A DNA stretch of 64,000 nucleotides from Maratus speciosus (Eukaryota; Arthropoda; Arachnida; Araneae; Salticidae). Made by a program: the position numbers and the translations under genes. The notes beneath the pieces were generated by a model, which had not been told where the DNA came from, ran no database searches, and saw nothing but the letters and a program-made list of their open reading frames with translations. Each line of letters opens with the position of its first letter. The stretch's first letter is position 1. Below are positions 1-10,753 of this stretch, in pieces. The stretch lies in contig OZ010791.1 in assembly GCA_963932465.1 (NCBI GenBank), positions 151,635,915 through 151,699,914 on the forward strand, in the 5' to 3' direction.

Positions 1-1343
1 CAAAATGGTCTCCCCTTGCCAATATATATATAGCGTTGCACGATTTCAACCAATGGGGAAGCTTCTTAAACCGCTCTTTTAGAGATATTTTTCTGTTCCG
101 ATCTGAAATGAGCGGTCCTGGGGATGCTACTCCTAAAAAGGTTATTTGGCAAACCAGTTTTTTGTGGAAAATGTCTCTTTTTGATAAAACAGATACTCAG
201 AAAGAACAAAAACACGCGTAAAACTTTTCGTTCTTTTGTTGAGTTAATAATTCGTTCTTTTGAATTAAGAGTGTATAATATTATTGCATGCCATCTTCAT
301 TTGTAATTTTGGTTAATATTGTTGCATGAACTTGCTAGATAAATTTTGATTCAAAGGTATTATAAATATAAATATATATATAAATATACATTCAATTTCA
401 TGTGTTGAGTTTTTCTATTATCTTTCCTTTTATTTTAACAAGCGCGATTTCAATTTAATTATGCATATTACATGTTGCCTTCGCACCAGATCCAACTTCC
501 TTTCGGCATGTGCCATAAGTTTGGATGTTTTATCATTGGAATCGAATATTTGTCGAAACTCAGGTTTTGAACCAAAATTTGCCAGAAACGAAACCAAATT
601 ATCAGTCGGACACTTAGATTTCATTTATAAGCGTACATTTTAGAACAACATGAGCAATTTTTTTTAATTGTAATTCTATACTTTTTTTGAAGACATTAAA
701 GTTTATATCGTAATATTTATAATTAAATATTCTGTAATATTTTTCATTTAAACTAAAATTTAAAATTTGTTATGATTGAAAATACATCATTTTGAAAATT
801 ATTTTTCTTGGTTGTGAAGAGATAAAACAAAGGTACCAAAATTTTTGAAATCTTGTGAAAGACATTCGTTGAGAAAGGTTGACCAAATGTACTAAATTCC
901 TCAACCAAAGCGAGAATTGATTTCAAGTAAAGCGATATTATTAAGCATTGATTTAAATCATAATTTAATGTAGTATTATTCGAGAAGATTAAAGACTAAT
1001 CCTTTGGAATACGGAAGTTTAAAACGTCGGTGCAATTAAATTCTTTGCTAAAATAGAGCGGAAGGTAGATTTCCAATCGTTTTCCCTAATTGGAAGCGCT
1101 AAATTTTAGACCCGTTTACCAAAACCACAATAAAATTGCGGGCAATTACTTGACCAAGAGTAGTCATGTGAGCGCCAGCAGAACGAAAGGTACGGGGGGT
1201 GGGGGGGGGAGATTTTTAAATATATATGCCTGTGGCTTTGTAATTTTATTACAATTATAGTAAAAAACTCATACAAGTTGTAATTTTTCTAACTGAATGA
1301 AAAAGTGTCCAGGCCGAGATTTAAGCCCATTCATTATCTTGGC
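1..1343. other. AT-rich stretch, nothing recognised
   Basis: Short open frames here have no recognisable domain and overlap on both strands. There is a short G-rich run near 1193-1211. I see no gene, RNA gene or complete repeat; it may contain eroded repeat sequence that I cannot name. Confidence 0.5.
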
Positions 1344-1771
1344 TTAAGGCTGTTCTTAACTGCTCTGCTCAACAAGCGAAAAACATTCTGACACATTTAC
1401 CAATTCATTTTTTAACGGAAAGATATAAAATTGGAAAGCTTGGACATGGAAGCGATTTGAAATTGAACTGTTTTTTCCATTTTTTGATCAATCAATTACC
1501 CATTGAGTTATAAGCAATTTCCATCACGTGACAAACCCGTTTTTTGCCCGCTCTTGAGTGATTTTTCTACTTTCGCGCGGAAATTCGGTTCAAAATGTCC
1601 ACTTTGACATTATTTTCTGAAAGATCTATTGCGTTTGCAAAAAAATGGAAAAAACAGCTCGATGGCATACTTTCTGAATAACAACACCAACTAGTTTCAT
1701 GTATTTTCGAACAAAAATAAATCAAAACTTATGTCAGGAAGTTTCCCTTTTGGATTTGAGAACAGCCTTAA
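1344..1771. mobile_element. TTAA-flanked MITE, TTAAGGCTG family, copy A
   Basis: A 428-bp element beginning TTAAGGCTGTTCT and ending AGAACAGCCTTAA, so the ends are inverted repeats and TTAA lies at both edges. It has no coding capacity. Three more copies occur in the window (11807, 16518, 21520), which defines it as a family. TTAA duplication is typical of the piggyBac superfamily, but the termini do not prove membership. Its right TTAA is also the left TTAA of the next element. Confidence 0.85.
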
Positions 1772-1994
1772 GGATGTAGTACTAAAAAATATTTTCTCTC
1801 GCTCAACAACTCAAAATTTTCGGACACATTTTCAGACTCATTTTTAAAGGTGAAAACATGAAACTTGCTGACGTGATTTTTGAAGAGATGTATAAGCGGC
1901 CGTGTGTTTCCATTTTTCGCTCAATTAATTAGAACTTGATGTATAAACAATTATTTTATCAGTATGACCTTTTTTTTCGTTCCCAGCTCTCCCC
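1768..1994 (-). mobile_element. TTAAGGGTG-family MITE copy 1, left part
   Basis: Starts TTAAGGATGTAGTACT and follows the sequence of the other family members (29308, 31474, 46276) up to the segment CGTTCCCAGCTCT, where homology stops. The remainder resumes at about 6600. The two pieces add up to about 430 bp, the normal length of the family. Confidence 0.8.
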
Positions 1995-2000
1995 GTAAGG

Positions 2001-2300
2001 CATGGTGACGTCACGGCGACGTCGTTGTGAAGTCACACTGTGATTTTGTGACCGTCGATGTGACGTCACGTGACGTCGATGTGACGTCATAGTGACTAGA
2101 ATGCGAGGTCGTTATGGCCGTTTTAGGGGTCGTTTGTGACGTCACATTGTGACCACTCTGTGAAGTCACGGTGTGACAAATTTGTGAAAAGTGTGTCATT
2201 TGTGACTATTTTGGCATTAACTTTGTGACTAATCTGTGACGACAGCGACAATGCTTTGACGTCACACTGTGACTAATTTGTGAAATATGTGTCATTTGTG
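2001..2300. repeat. TGACGTCA/GTGAC repeat cluster, left terminus
   Basis: Dense irregular repetition of GTGAC, GTCAC and GACGTC words. It includes five full TGACGTCA octamers, at about 2006, 2062, 2083, 2139 and 2259. TGACGTCA is the cAMP-response element consensus bound by CREB/ATF bZIP proteins. Here it is more likely structural sequence of the transposon end, since the opposite end has the same words inverted. Confidence 0.7.
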
Positions 2301-2335
2301 ACGAACTTGTCATAAACAATGTGATGATTTCAAAT

Positions 2336-2690
2336 GAAAATCAAATTTCAAATTAATTGCTTAAAAGGGCAAAGGCCAACATAGAGAAAAAGATTCCAAG
2401 CCGGGACTCGAATCCGGGCCATCAGTGTAGCGCACTGACATTCTACCGACTAAACCACATGGAACGAGACACAGCCTGGAAAATTTCTTACTAGTACATG
2501 TTGGCAAGGCTACAAACGCAGCACAAGATGGAATATTTATCGTGAGCCGCCAACATCGGGTAAACACGAAACTTAATTAAATCCAGCATCGATTCAAACT
2601 ATAGAAATACTTGGAAATTTTTCCATAGAGAACCATTCGCCTTGCATACAATATTTCAAATAAAAATGAAATTTCAAATTAATTGCTTAA
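2336..2690 (-). mobile_element. tRNA-derived SINE-like unit, inverted partner 1
   Basis: On the minus strand the unit has a polymerase III A-box-like stretch (complement of 2446-2457, TGGTTTAGTCGG) and a B-box-like stretch (complement of 2403-2415, GGATTCGAGTCCC), with a hairpin between them where an anticodon arm would lie. This is a tRNA-derived head. It is not a functional tRNA: the loop lacks the usual T at position 33 and no complete acceptor stem is seen. The downstream body is shared with the plus-strand partner at 2697-3100. Confidence 0.55.
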
Positions 2691-2696
2691 AATGCA

Positions 2697-3100
2697 ATTT
2701 TAATTTGAAATTTGATTTTCATTTGAAATATTGTATGCAAGGCGAATGTTTCTCTCTGGAAAAATTTCCAAGCATTCATATAGTTTGAATCGCTGCTGGA
2801 TTTAATTAAGTTTCGTGTTTGCCCCATGTCGGTGGCTCATGATAAATATTCCATCTTGTGCTGCGTTTGTAGCCTTGCCAACATGTACTAGTAAGAAATT
2901 TTCCAGGCTGGGTCTCGTTCCATGTGGTTTAGTCAGTAGAATGTCAGTGCGCTATACTGATGGCCCGGATTCAAGTACCGTTATGGAATTTTTTTCACTA
3001 TGTTGGCTTTTGCGCCTTTTAAGCAATCAATTTGAAATTTGATTTCCATTTGAAATATTGTTTGCAAGGCGAATGTTTCTCTCTGGAAAAATTTCCAAGC
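2697..3100 (+). mobile_element. tRNA-derived SINE-like unit, inverted partner 2
   Basis: Near-complement of 2336-2690, together forming a palindrome of about 350-bp arms centred near 2695. The A-box-like stretch is at 2925-2936 (TGGTTTAGTCAG) and the B-box-like stretch at 2967-2979, the latter with a substitution relative to its partner. The two arms differ at scattered positions, so the duplication is not fresh. Confidence 0.55.
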
Positions 3101-6100
3101 ATTAATACTGTGATGATTCTTGTTATAAACACTGTGATGAATTTTAAAATAAAGTTTTGTTTGAAATATACAATATTATCTTTTTACCGTACTTTTTAGC
3201 AATGTATCGCTATTTTGGAGTCCTATTCTTCTAAAATACTTTTAATTTTTACACTGAAAAAAACAATGCTTATCAACTGGCATCCTTTGTTATTAAGTTC
3301 TAAGCTTGATCTTGAGTTCAAGCTTTATATTAAGAATGTTTTGTGTGTTGTGATTTGTTATTATTTTATTAAATACGAACATGGAGTCTAACGGATATTA
3401 ATACATTTCCTATTTAAAGAAGAATAAGATAAGCCATATTTACTTAAATTTTTTATCCCCGTGTATATTGTACTTTGTTAATATGAGCTAAATAGATTTG
3501 GTATGATTTATAGGAAATGACTGATCTGGGAAATAGAAAAAACAAGTAAGAAAAATCATGCGTTAAGCATAGATTATAAAGCACTTTCCAACGCTTCCTG
3601 AATGCTTTAACTAGACATCGTAATTTAAGGAAATAACGTAAATAAGATAACTAAGCAAATATTTTAGAAAACGCATAAAACATTTGAAAAACTGATTTCA
3701 GCAGTTACCGTTCATAGCCAAATATGTTTTCCAATTCTTTTGAATAGCCCTGTATTTAATCTGTAGGTTGATATATACTAGTATATAATGTGAAAATTTA
3801 GTTTAGCAAGAAAATGCATAACAGGTTGAAATTCTCATTCAAAAATTTATACTAATATATAAAAACATACTTGAATACTTTTGTACAACCGTGTAGTTTA
3901 CCTAGAATCTTTATTACACGCCACTATTTAGTTAAAATTTAATTCAAATTAAAACACTCTTAAAAGTGCTGAAATCACATTTCCAGAAATTATAATTTAT
4001 AGACGGCCATATATCCATTTCCTTGCGTGACCCTGTGTATCATTTTATCCATATTCTACAAACATTTCTTAGTAAATTAAATGCAGTTCAACATAAAAAT
4101 CCATAACTCATCTAAAAAACACCTTTAAGCAATTTGCGCCCATACCCCTTAACTCTTACGTATACTTTTGTGTAGCCTTGTATATGAATTATAGCTTTTA
4201 TATACACCATATACTATGCATAAATATAGTGGATCATAAAAGCGCATATTATAATTAAAAATGCATTTCCAGCAATTATCGCTAATGAACAGTACAATAT
4301 CAACTTTTATAAATATCATAAATATTTTTTTATAAATATTATAAATATCAAATTTTAAAAAGTATAGTAAAGCAGTTTAATCTATAAACTTGTTATCAGG
4401 CATGAAAAACACTTTATTTCAATGCATAATTGTCATATTTTATTTTTTAATGCGAAGTATCGAACGTGTATCGAAAACGTAGAAAATGAGTTTACAATCG
4501 AAGAAAATTTAATAACTGATTCTGAATGTCTACAATTAAATGTTTGATTAAAATCACGAACAGCAAAAACGTGCTTACATACAATTTAAAAAAATAAATA
4601 TACCAATTTGAAAAACACTATATAATTAGTATTTATAATTGTACTATTAAACAACAACAAAGTACAATAGATGAATTATATGTATTATTAGATTTAACAA
4701 TTTCTCAAAAATCTCTCCACATGTTACAAGGAATTCCTATTATTTTATAATTTTGGCAAATGTTAAATCTGAAAACATTGATATGAAGATTTAGGATTTT
4801 AAATAATAATTTAAAATATTATTAGCAATGAAAAAAAGTCTTTCAAAAGTTTCACTACTATAGTATGTAAAACGGCATTTCCCATTCAGTATAATGTTAA
4901 TTTCTAATCTGAAAAACAATCCCAGAACAGTCTCTTTCTATAGGTATAATATAAAACTATTTAACTCATCTCACCAAATATACAAAACAGGAACAAACAA
5001 TTTAAATTAAATAAGACTTACTTTTTGAGCTCCATAAATTAATTATTAATATCCGTGTGTATCCGAAAATGGCGACGTCTTTTTCTTCCATTAAAAAAAG
5101 CACACGCAAAATCTTACATTTTAGACTAGTAACTTACCGCATCTGTTAGAACAAAAAGTTCTCTGTTTACCCTGCGGTATCGTGGCAGACGATTTGGGGC
5201 AGGTGTGAGTTTATTTCCTTTTATATAAACAGATATGGAACTTATATGTGCAATCATTTTATGAGACTGTCTGTATTTAAATTTTTGTATTTGAAGAATT
5301 TTCCAATGTATTTTACCTTTTCTTTTTATCAGTTTTAACACACCCCCCCCCCCCCTCCCTTTTTCTAAGTAAAGATTGTTTCACACAAATACAAAATATC
5401 TTCCTAAAAAATAAAAAGATATAAATAAATATCGAGGATAAAAAAAATTTCTTTGTCAATCGTCATTCTTTTCATGTTAATTTCCTGTAAAATAAAACAA
5501 ATCGTAAAATAACTTTTTTTTAGAGTCATATCTCTAAAACACAAATTTGAAATACGAATAATAAATTATATCATGGGTTTTGCATAAATTTTGTATTATT
5601 TTTATTTATTCGGAAAATGCTAATTTTATTTTTAAAGTCTGAAAGAAGTAGAATTTTTTTTAAAAATAGTTACTTAAAATAGGTACACTAACAGGAAAAA
5701 ATATGACTTGAATGCAAATTATAAAGCAAGAAATGTATGTATGACTAAACTCTGAAGACTCTTTCTACGTGCTCATTAAAAGCTGCAGACTTAACTATAA
5801 TAGAAATTTTTTAGTTTGAAGCCACAAAAGTGTTTCGAATACCAGTGGTCGGTAAAAATAAATTAAAAATTTTCCTTCCTGCAAACTAAATATGTAAACT
5901 GTATATATTTAATATTCCTAATTCTAAATATGTTATCCAAATTGCTCCAGCACGTACCATTTTTCCGAGAAACACTTTTATAATAATAAGAATAAGAGAA
6001 GGATTATTATATTAAATTGCAATACTAGATAAAATTGAAATCAGGAAAAAAGTATACTTTCACACTCTTAGATATCAAATTGATAAAATATAGCATGGAA

Positions 6101-6280
6101 ATCTAGTTTGTTGATACTTGTACTGTGCATTTTCCTTTATATGCCCCCCCCCTCCCCCCACCATCTTTTCGTGTCTGAATTTACTACTTGCTACCCACTA
6201 ATATATTTTCATTCCTTATGGCGCTGTAACGCGGGCCTTTTTAAAACATTTCTCTTCATTTTCAAAGATTTTTGAAGTTC
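3100..6280. other. AT-rich interior of the 4.6-kb element
   Basis: No recognisable coding sequence. Between about 3560 and 4900 phrases such as ATTTCCAGCAATTATCG and GCCCTGTATTTAATC return in variant form every 140-150 bp, suggesting an old tandem array. A C-run lies at 5343-5355 and another near 6145-6160. One minus-strand open segment ends in a perfect splice donor at 5131-5138 (GCG then GTAAGTT), but I recognise no protein in it. Confidence 0.35.
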
Positions 6281-6599
6281 ATATTTTTCTCACACTGTGA
6301 CTTACAATATGGGTTACAATTTTTTACAATTTATTACAATTTTTTTTTGTGAGTGTGACGTGACCTACGTTACATGCTGTGACATAACAATTCTTTTTTA
6401 TTGCCAGAAAAATAAAATTTTACAGTAACAACATGTTTTGAAGATTTTTTGTAATTTTTTAAAGTTTTCTAAGAAGTTCACATCTCATTCACAATGTGAC
6501 ATCACTGAGTGGTGGCATTTCGGTCACAGATGTGACGTGACCACAGTGACTCACAGTGACGTCACAACGACGTCACTGTGACCATGCATGCTATGAGGG
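6280..6599. repeat. GTGAC/TGACGTCA cluster, right terminus
   Basis: Inverted counterpart of 2001-2300, with CACTGTGAC, GTGACGTGACC, CAGTGACGTCACAACG and GACGTCACTGTG. It ends against the resumed MITE sequence at about 6600. It supports a long terminal inverted repeat for the 4.6-kb element. Confidence 0.6.
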
Positions 6600-6802
6600 T
6601 CGCGCTTTCGGAAATTCGGTTCTAAACGCCAACTTTGACCGCATTTTTTGCAATATATCCTGCATTTATTAAAAAATCAACAAGCACGGCATATTATATA
6701 GTTTCTGAATAAGAGAATCTGAAAATTGGATGCGTTTCAGAACAAAAACGAATTTAAAAATGAGTCAGAAAAACTGCAGTTTGGATTTGAGTACACCCTT
6801 AA
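6600..6802 (-). mobile_element. TTAAGGGTG-family MITE copy 1, right part
   Basis: Resumes at CGCTTTCGGAAATTCGG, the point where 1768-1994 stopped, and runs to the family end GAGTACACCCTTAA. The short open frames across it are translations of the MITE, not genes. Confidence 0.8.
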
Positions 6803-7002
6803 GCTGTCAACGCTCTATCAACCAAAGATATCCTGGACAAATCCTGCGGACACAATTCATTCAGATAACCTTTTATCGAAGACTTCTGGTCTATTACCTG
6901 AAACATATCAACATAAAACAGATACTCTTCAGATAAGGCATAAGAGACCCAGATGTCTTTTGCCTAAAGGTTCTCTGTGTTAATTGTGGCTTCTGGATTT
7001 GT

Positions 7003-7068
7003 CTAGGATAGCTTAATTGGTAGAACGTTGACAGCTTTAGTTAAGGCCCCTGATTCAAATACCAGTAC
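7003..7068 (+). repeat. tRNA-like sequence (SINE head or tRNA pseudogene)
   Basis: Contains an A-box match TAGCTTAATTGG and a degenerate B-box TGATTCAAATACC 40 bases later, with a short stem between. The acceptor stem and a normal anticodon loop are missing, so this is a tRNA-derived repeat rather than a gene. Confidence 0.45.
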
Positions 7069-7403
7069 AGATATTTTTTTATATATCAGTTGGGAAAATT
7101 ACAACCCGTAGATATGCCTGTAGTCCGCAACCTCAGCTGCATTTTCAAAAATGGAGAATACAAGCCTTAAATAAACTAAACTAAGATTTTTTTTTAAATG
7201 AAAAATCCCCATTCAAGGCAATTTTTAAAGATATAATGTAAAAAGCAATACAAAAATCTAACAAGTAATAAATAATAAAAAATACAAAAGTAAAATTCGA
7301 TCGGAAATTTTCAAAATGGAAAATTAAAGCATCTCGTTCTTTTTGTGTGTGCGTATGTATCAAGGGCAAGAGGGAGGGAGGGCTCTGACGCTGTCACATA
7401 CAT

Positions 7404-9680
7404 TATACAGTAAAAAATTACCGGACATTTTCGGCTTTAGACGATTTATCGAATATCTACAAATTCTTTTAGAACTTCGGAATATAAAGAATATGTTTGG
7501 CCTCATATTCTTCCGAAAAGATTTGATCATGAGGGTAATTAATGGACATACAATAAATTGAAGAAGAAAAATAATATTTGGGAACCCCCTGTAAAATAAA
7601 ATGCACGAAGTAATCGCTGCAGCATATGACTATGTGGATAATCTAGAACATTTGTGTTTATTAATATTTGAACGTGCAAATACAGTAAAACCTCCCTAAA
7701 GCGACCACGTTCCGTTCCAATAAAAATTGGAACGGAAATGTCTCCGAGAGGTGGTCTCTTAATGGAGGTCATGTTTAAATCTAGATTTTAATTGTTGGAA
7801 AAAGGTAACAATTAATGTTATTAAAATTTATTTTTCACGTTAGGAAAAAGTATGAAAATTCAAGTATCAAAATAAAAGTTAATTACATAAGTTAATTACT
7901 GCAGACTTTCAAAAATGTATGCACATATTATATAAAAGTCCTTTCGAAGTTCAGTGTAAATGCAATTTTTTTTTGGACGGGAACAAATTATGACGATTTC
8001 ATTAATTTGTCTATTTATTTGAGAGTTTCCTGTTAAAATACGGCAGAGGAGTATATTGATCGTCATTCTTAATTGGTCATCAGAGTTAAATTCATTACCT
8101 AAAAAGGCACAAAGGGGTTTTAACACTTAAAAGTTACCGGATTAAAAAAAAAAATCTAAAATTAGTTTAGAAGTTTGATGAATAATGCGCTCTCCGGAAT
8201 TATTTTTCGAATAAAACGTTCTTCAAGCAACCAGGAAAAAACGGAATTTGTTTCATTTTCTTCAAAGAAATGGGTCGCTCATGTTGGAGTGCAACTGAGA
8301 TGGTCTCTGAATGGAGGTAAAATTAGTATTGAGCCTATGGGAATAAATTTCGTTCCATGAAAAAAATGGTCGTTCAGGGAGGTGGTCGTTTAATGGAGGT
8401 GGTCGCACAATGAAGTTTCACTGTATATTGATTTCCTTAAAAAAGTCAAGACATTTTTTCATGTTTATTATTTGTTTATGGGATGTATGTTTTAAACCAG
8501 ATTTTAAGTCATTTTCAGAAAATTTGGCATAAAATAGTAGAAACAACATAATACAATTAGAATATTAATTTAATAAACTTTTTAACGAAATATAAACAAA
8601 TGTATAAAATAATTTTTAACTGCGCATGCACGAACTATTTCAAAGATTTTTTACATGATTTAGTAGTCAACTCTATAGAGTAACTAATATACTAAAAAGC
8701 TCAGTCAAATAACTTGAAAATTCATAAAGATATTGGCGATATAGTGAACTCAATTTCGGTTGCCTTTTAAAGATCAGTCAAATAGCTTTAAAATTCATAG
8801 AGATGTTGTCGACATAGTGAGCTGAATTACGGTTGCCTTCGAAAAGTAGCTTGATGATAAAGGATTTTCCATAAATTGTCATTTTTTATTAACAAACTTC
8901 TAACAAAAGCGTTAGTATATTTAATTAATGTCAACGAGTATAGTTTTAGAATGGATGCCTTTGATAATTCTTTTTTTGTTGGAATATGTTCGTTCTGGTG
9001 ATTTTCCAACAAATAAGGCCTCAATAAAACTTTTTTAATTAAAATTTATCGAGAATCTCTTATTATCCATCTACTTTTAGAAAGCAATTCAAATTGAGAT
9101 CACCCAATTGCCTTTATATTTCTGCCTTTTCAAGATATTCGACTGGTCTTTTTACATGAGTTTCTCTACAGAGTTGGCTACTAAATCATGCAAAAAATCT
9201 TTGGTATCGTTTGTGCATATGCAGTCAAAAATGATTTCATTCAGAGGTTATATTTCATCCAATACTTAATATAATTATTCTGTTACTGTACGGTGGTATT
9301 TCTACTACCTTTTTTCAAGTTTCCTGAAAGTGGAATAAAATTTGTTTGAAAACCCTGCTCGCTATAATAAGCAAAAAACATGCGAAATTTCCGTGAATTT
9401 TTTAAAGAAATTTTTGCATTTCCATAGATATACGTGCTATTCTTACACAAATTAACACAAATCTTGTACAGTGTTACATCTACAGATCAGTTCGGGCTTT
9501 TAATTTTAGAGGGTGATGCAAAAAAAAATTTTTTTTTGCTAAATTTGTTGTTGGCCTATTAATTGCCGCGTGATCAAATATTTTCTTTATATTACCGAAG
9601 TTCCAGAAGAATTCTTCACGTATTTCTGTAGATATCTGACAAGTCAGAAGTGTCCGATGATTTTTGGCGATATAGTCAAC
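7404..9680. mobile_element. Old foldback element, diverged relative of 62550-63855
   Basis: Left sequence 7430-7600 (CGAATATCTAC, then AGAACTTCGGAATATAAAGA) and right sequence 9560-9660 (its reverse complement in diverged form) match the arms of the well-preserved palindrome at 62550-63855. The phrase AACTGCGCATGCACGA at about 8620 and its complement at about 9218 are also shared. It is interrupted by the TA-flanked MITE at 7681-8425. The terminal bases are eroded, so both edges are approximate. Confidence 0.5.
7681..8425. mobile_element. TA-flanked MITE, CAGTAAAACCTCCC family, copy 1
   Basis: Begins TA-CAGTAAAACCTCCCTAAAG and ends GAAGTTTCACTG-TA, giving inverted termini inside a TA duplication. 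A second copy of the same length class lies at 14127-14870. Both carry similar minus-strand remnant translations containing PLCAFLGNEFNS, suggesting descent from an autonomous parent. TA duplication and CAGT...ACTG ends suit the Tc1/mariner-pogo group. It sits inside the old foldback element. Confidence 0.7.
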
Positions 9681-10214
9681 GTCAGAGGTAAAAATGGAGA
9701 TTTTTAAATGTCAAGTTGAATTATTGAGTAACGAAAAGGTAAATTAATTAATTTATTGGTACTATTGCAATGTCCTTTTCATTTAATTGAATCTTAACTA
9801 GAAAATATAACTTTGACTTCACTCATTATTAAGGTAAATACACCTTTAGTGGGCTACTAATTTTTGAAGAATAAAAACAAGTTTAAAATGCATTTCTGAA
9901 AAACGACTAAAAAAAATTTCATTGAATAACATCCTTAAATGTTAACTTTCCATAAACTGTTTGGAATAATTGCTTTTTTTTTCCTGCTAGTATACATTTG
10001 TTTATTTTCTAGAGTGTCTTCAAAAACAGATTTTTTTTTTTTTTTTGGCAAATTCTTACAGATTTCATTAAGAGGTAAAATTTTATTCAAAATATTGTTT
10101 CTTTAATATTATGTTTCATTTTAAATTAAACTATTGTTGAGATACTCTATTACATTGCAAATAATTTGTTGAAAAAGCTGAAAATTTAAAGATTCATGCA
10201 TCAGAAATTTACTA

Positions 10215-10217
10215 CAC

Positions 10218-10262
<45 letters not shown>

Positions 10263-10628
10263 ATAAAGTTACTAAAGTTTTTCTAGGAAACTGGGATTCC
10301 TAGAACTTTTTATGCAACGGCCACAACAAAAAATCATGTAACAGACACACTTTTGTGCCAAAAATAAAAAAAAATCTGTAAGGTTACTAAGATTTTTTTA
10401 GGAAACTGGAATGCCTGAAACTTTTTATGTAACTGCAATCAGGGTTACAGATAAACTTTTAGTAAGATTACTGTAATTTTAGCAGATTCATTTGTAAAGT
10501 TACAGATTTCTGTAGCTTTACAAAAATTAGTTTTATTGATTTGCAGCTTTTTTTGTGCAGTTACAAATGAAAGTTTAGTAAGCATGTAACTTTACATCTG
10601 TAGAACTACAGATTTTTTTTTTACAGTG
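10215..10628. mobile_element. TA-flanked MITE with CACTGTAAAA termini
   Basis: Starts CACTGTAAAAAA after TA and ends TTTTTTACAGTG before TA. A 39-base A run follows the left end (about 10221-10259). The interior repeats phrases such as AGTTACTAA and AGGAAACTGG. It is a 414-bp element with no coding capacity, of the Tc1/mariner-like TA-target class. Confidence 0.65.
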
Positions 10629-10753
10629 TAGACACACTACTGGAGCATAGAGGAAGGTAACATTTTATATTTTTCATTTTTTTAAGAATATATTTTGAAA
10701 CTTTCAATGTTTATTCTGATATATGAAGGTTAGCACTAGGCTAAAAGTATATA

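Larger units (their letters stand above)
1995..6599. mobile_element. 4.6-kb non-autonomous element with TGACGTCA-rich inverted ends
   Basis: This segment interrupts a MITE whose two halves flank it. Its left end (2001-2045) and the reverse complement of its right end (6540-6585) share blocks such as GACGTCGTTGTGA and GTCAC in the same order, so it has long imperfect terminal inverted repeats. The interior has no convincing protein frame. It carries an inverted pair of tRNA-like SINEs at 2340-3080 and AT-rich sequence with hints of a diverged tandem array. I could not define a clean target duplication, so the edges are uncertain by a few bases. The superfamily is not recognised. Confidence 0.6.

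Noticed and set aside
2398..2470. Functional tRNA gene
   Set aside because: Only the internal promoter boxes and a hairpin are tRNA-like; acceptor stem and anticodon loop rules are violated. The same applies at 2925-2979, 7003-7068 and 56811-56871.
1995..6599. Polinton/Maverick or other virus-like large element
   Set aside because: No integrase, polymerase B, ATPase or capsid coding and no matching terminal bases.
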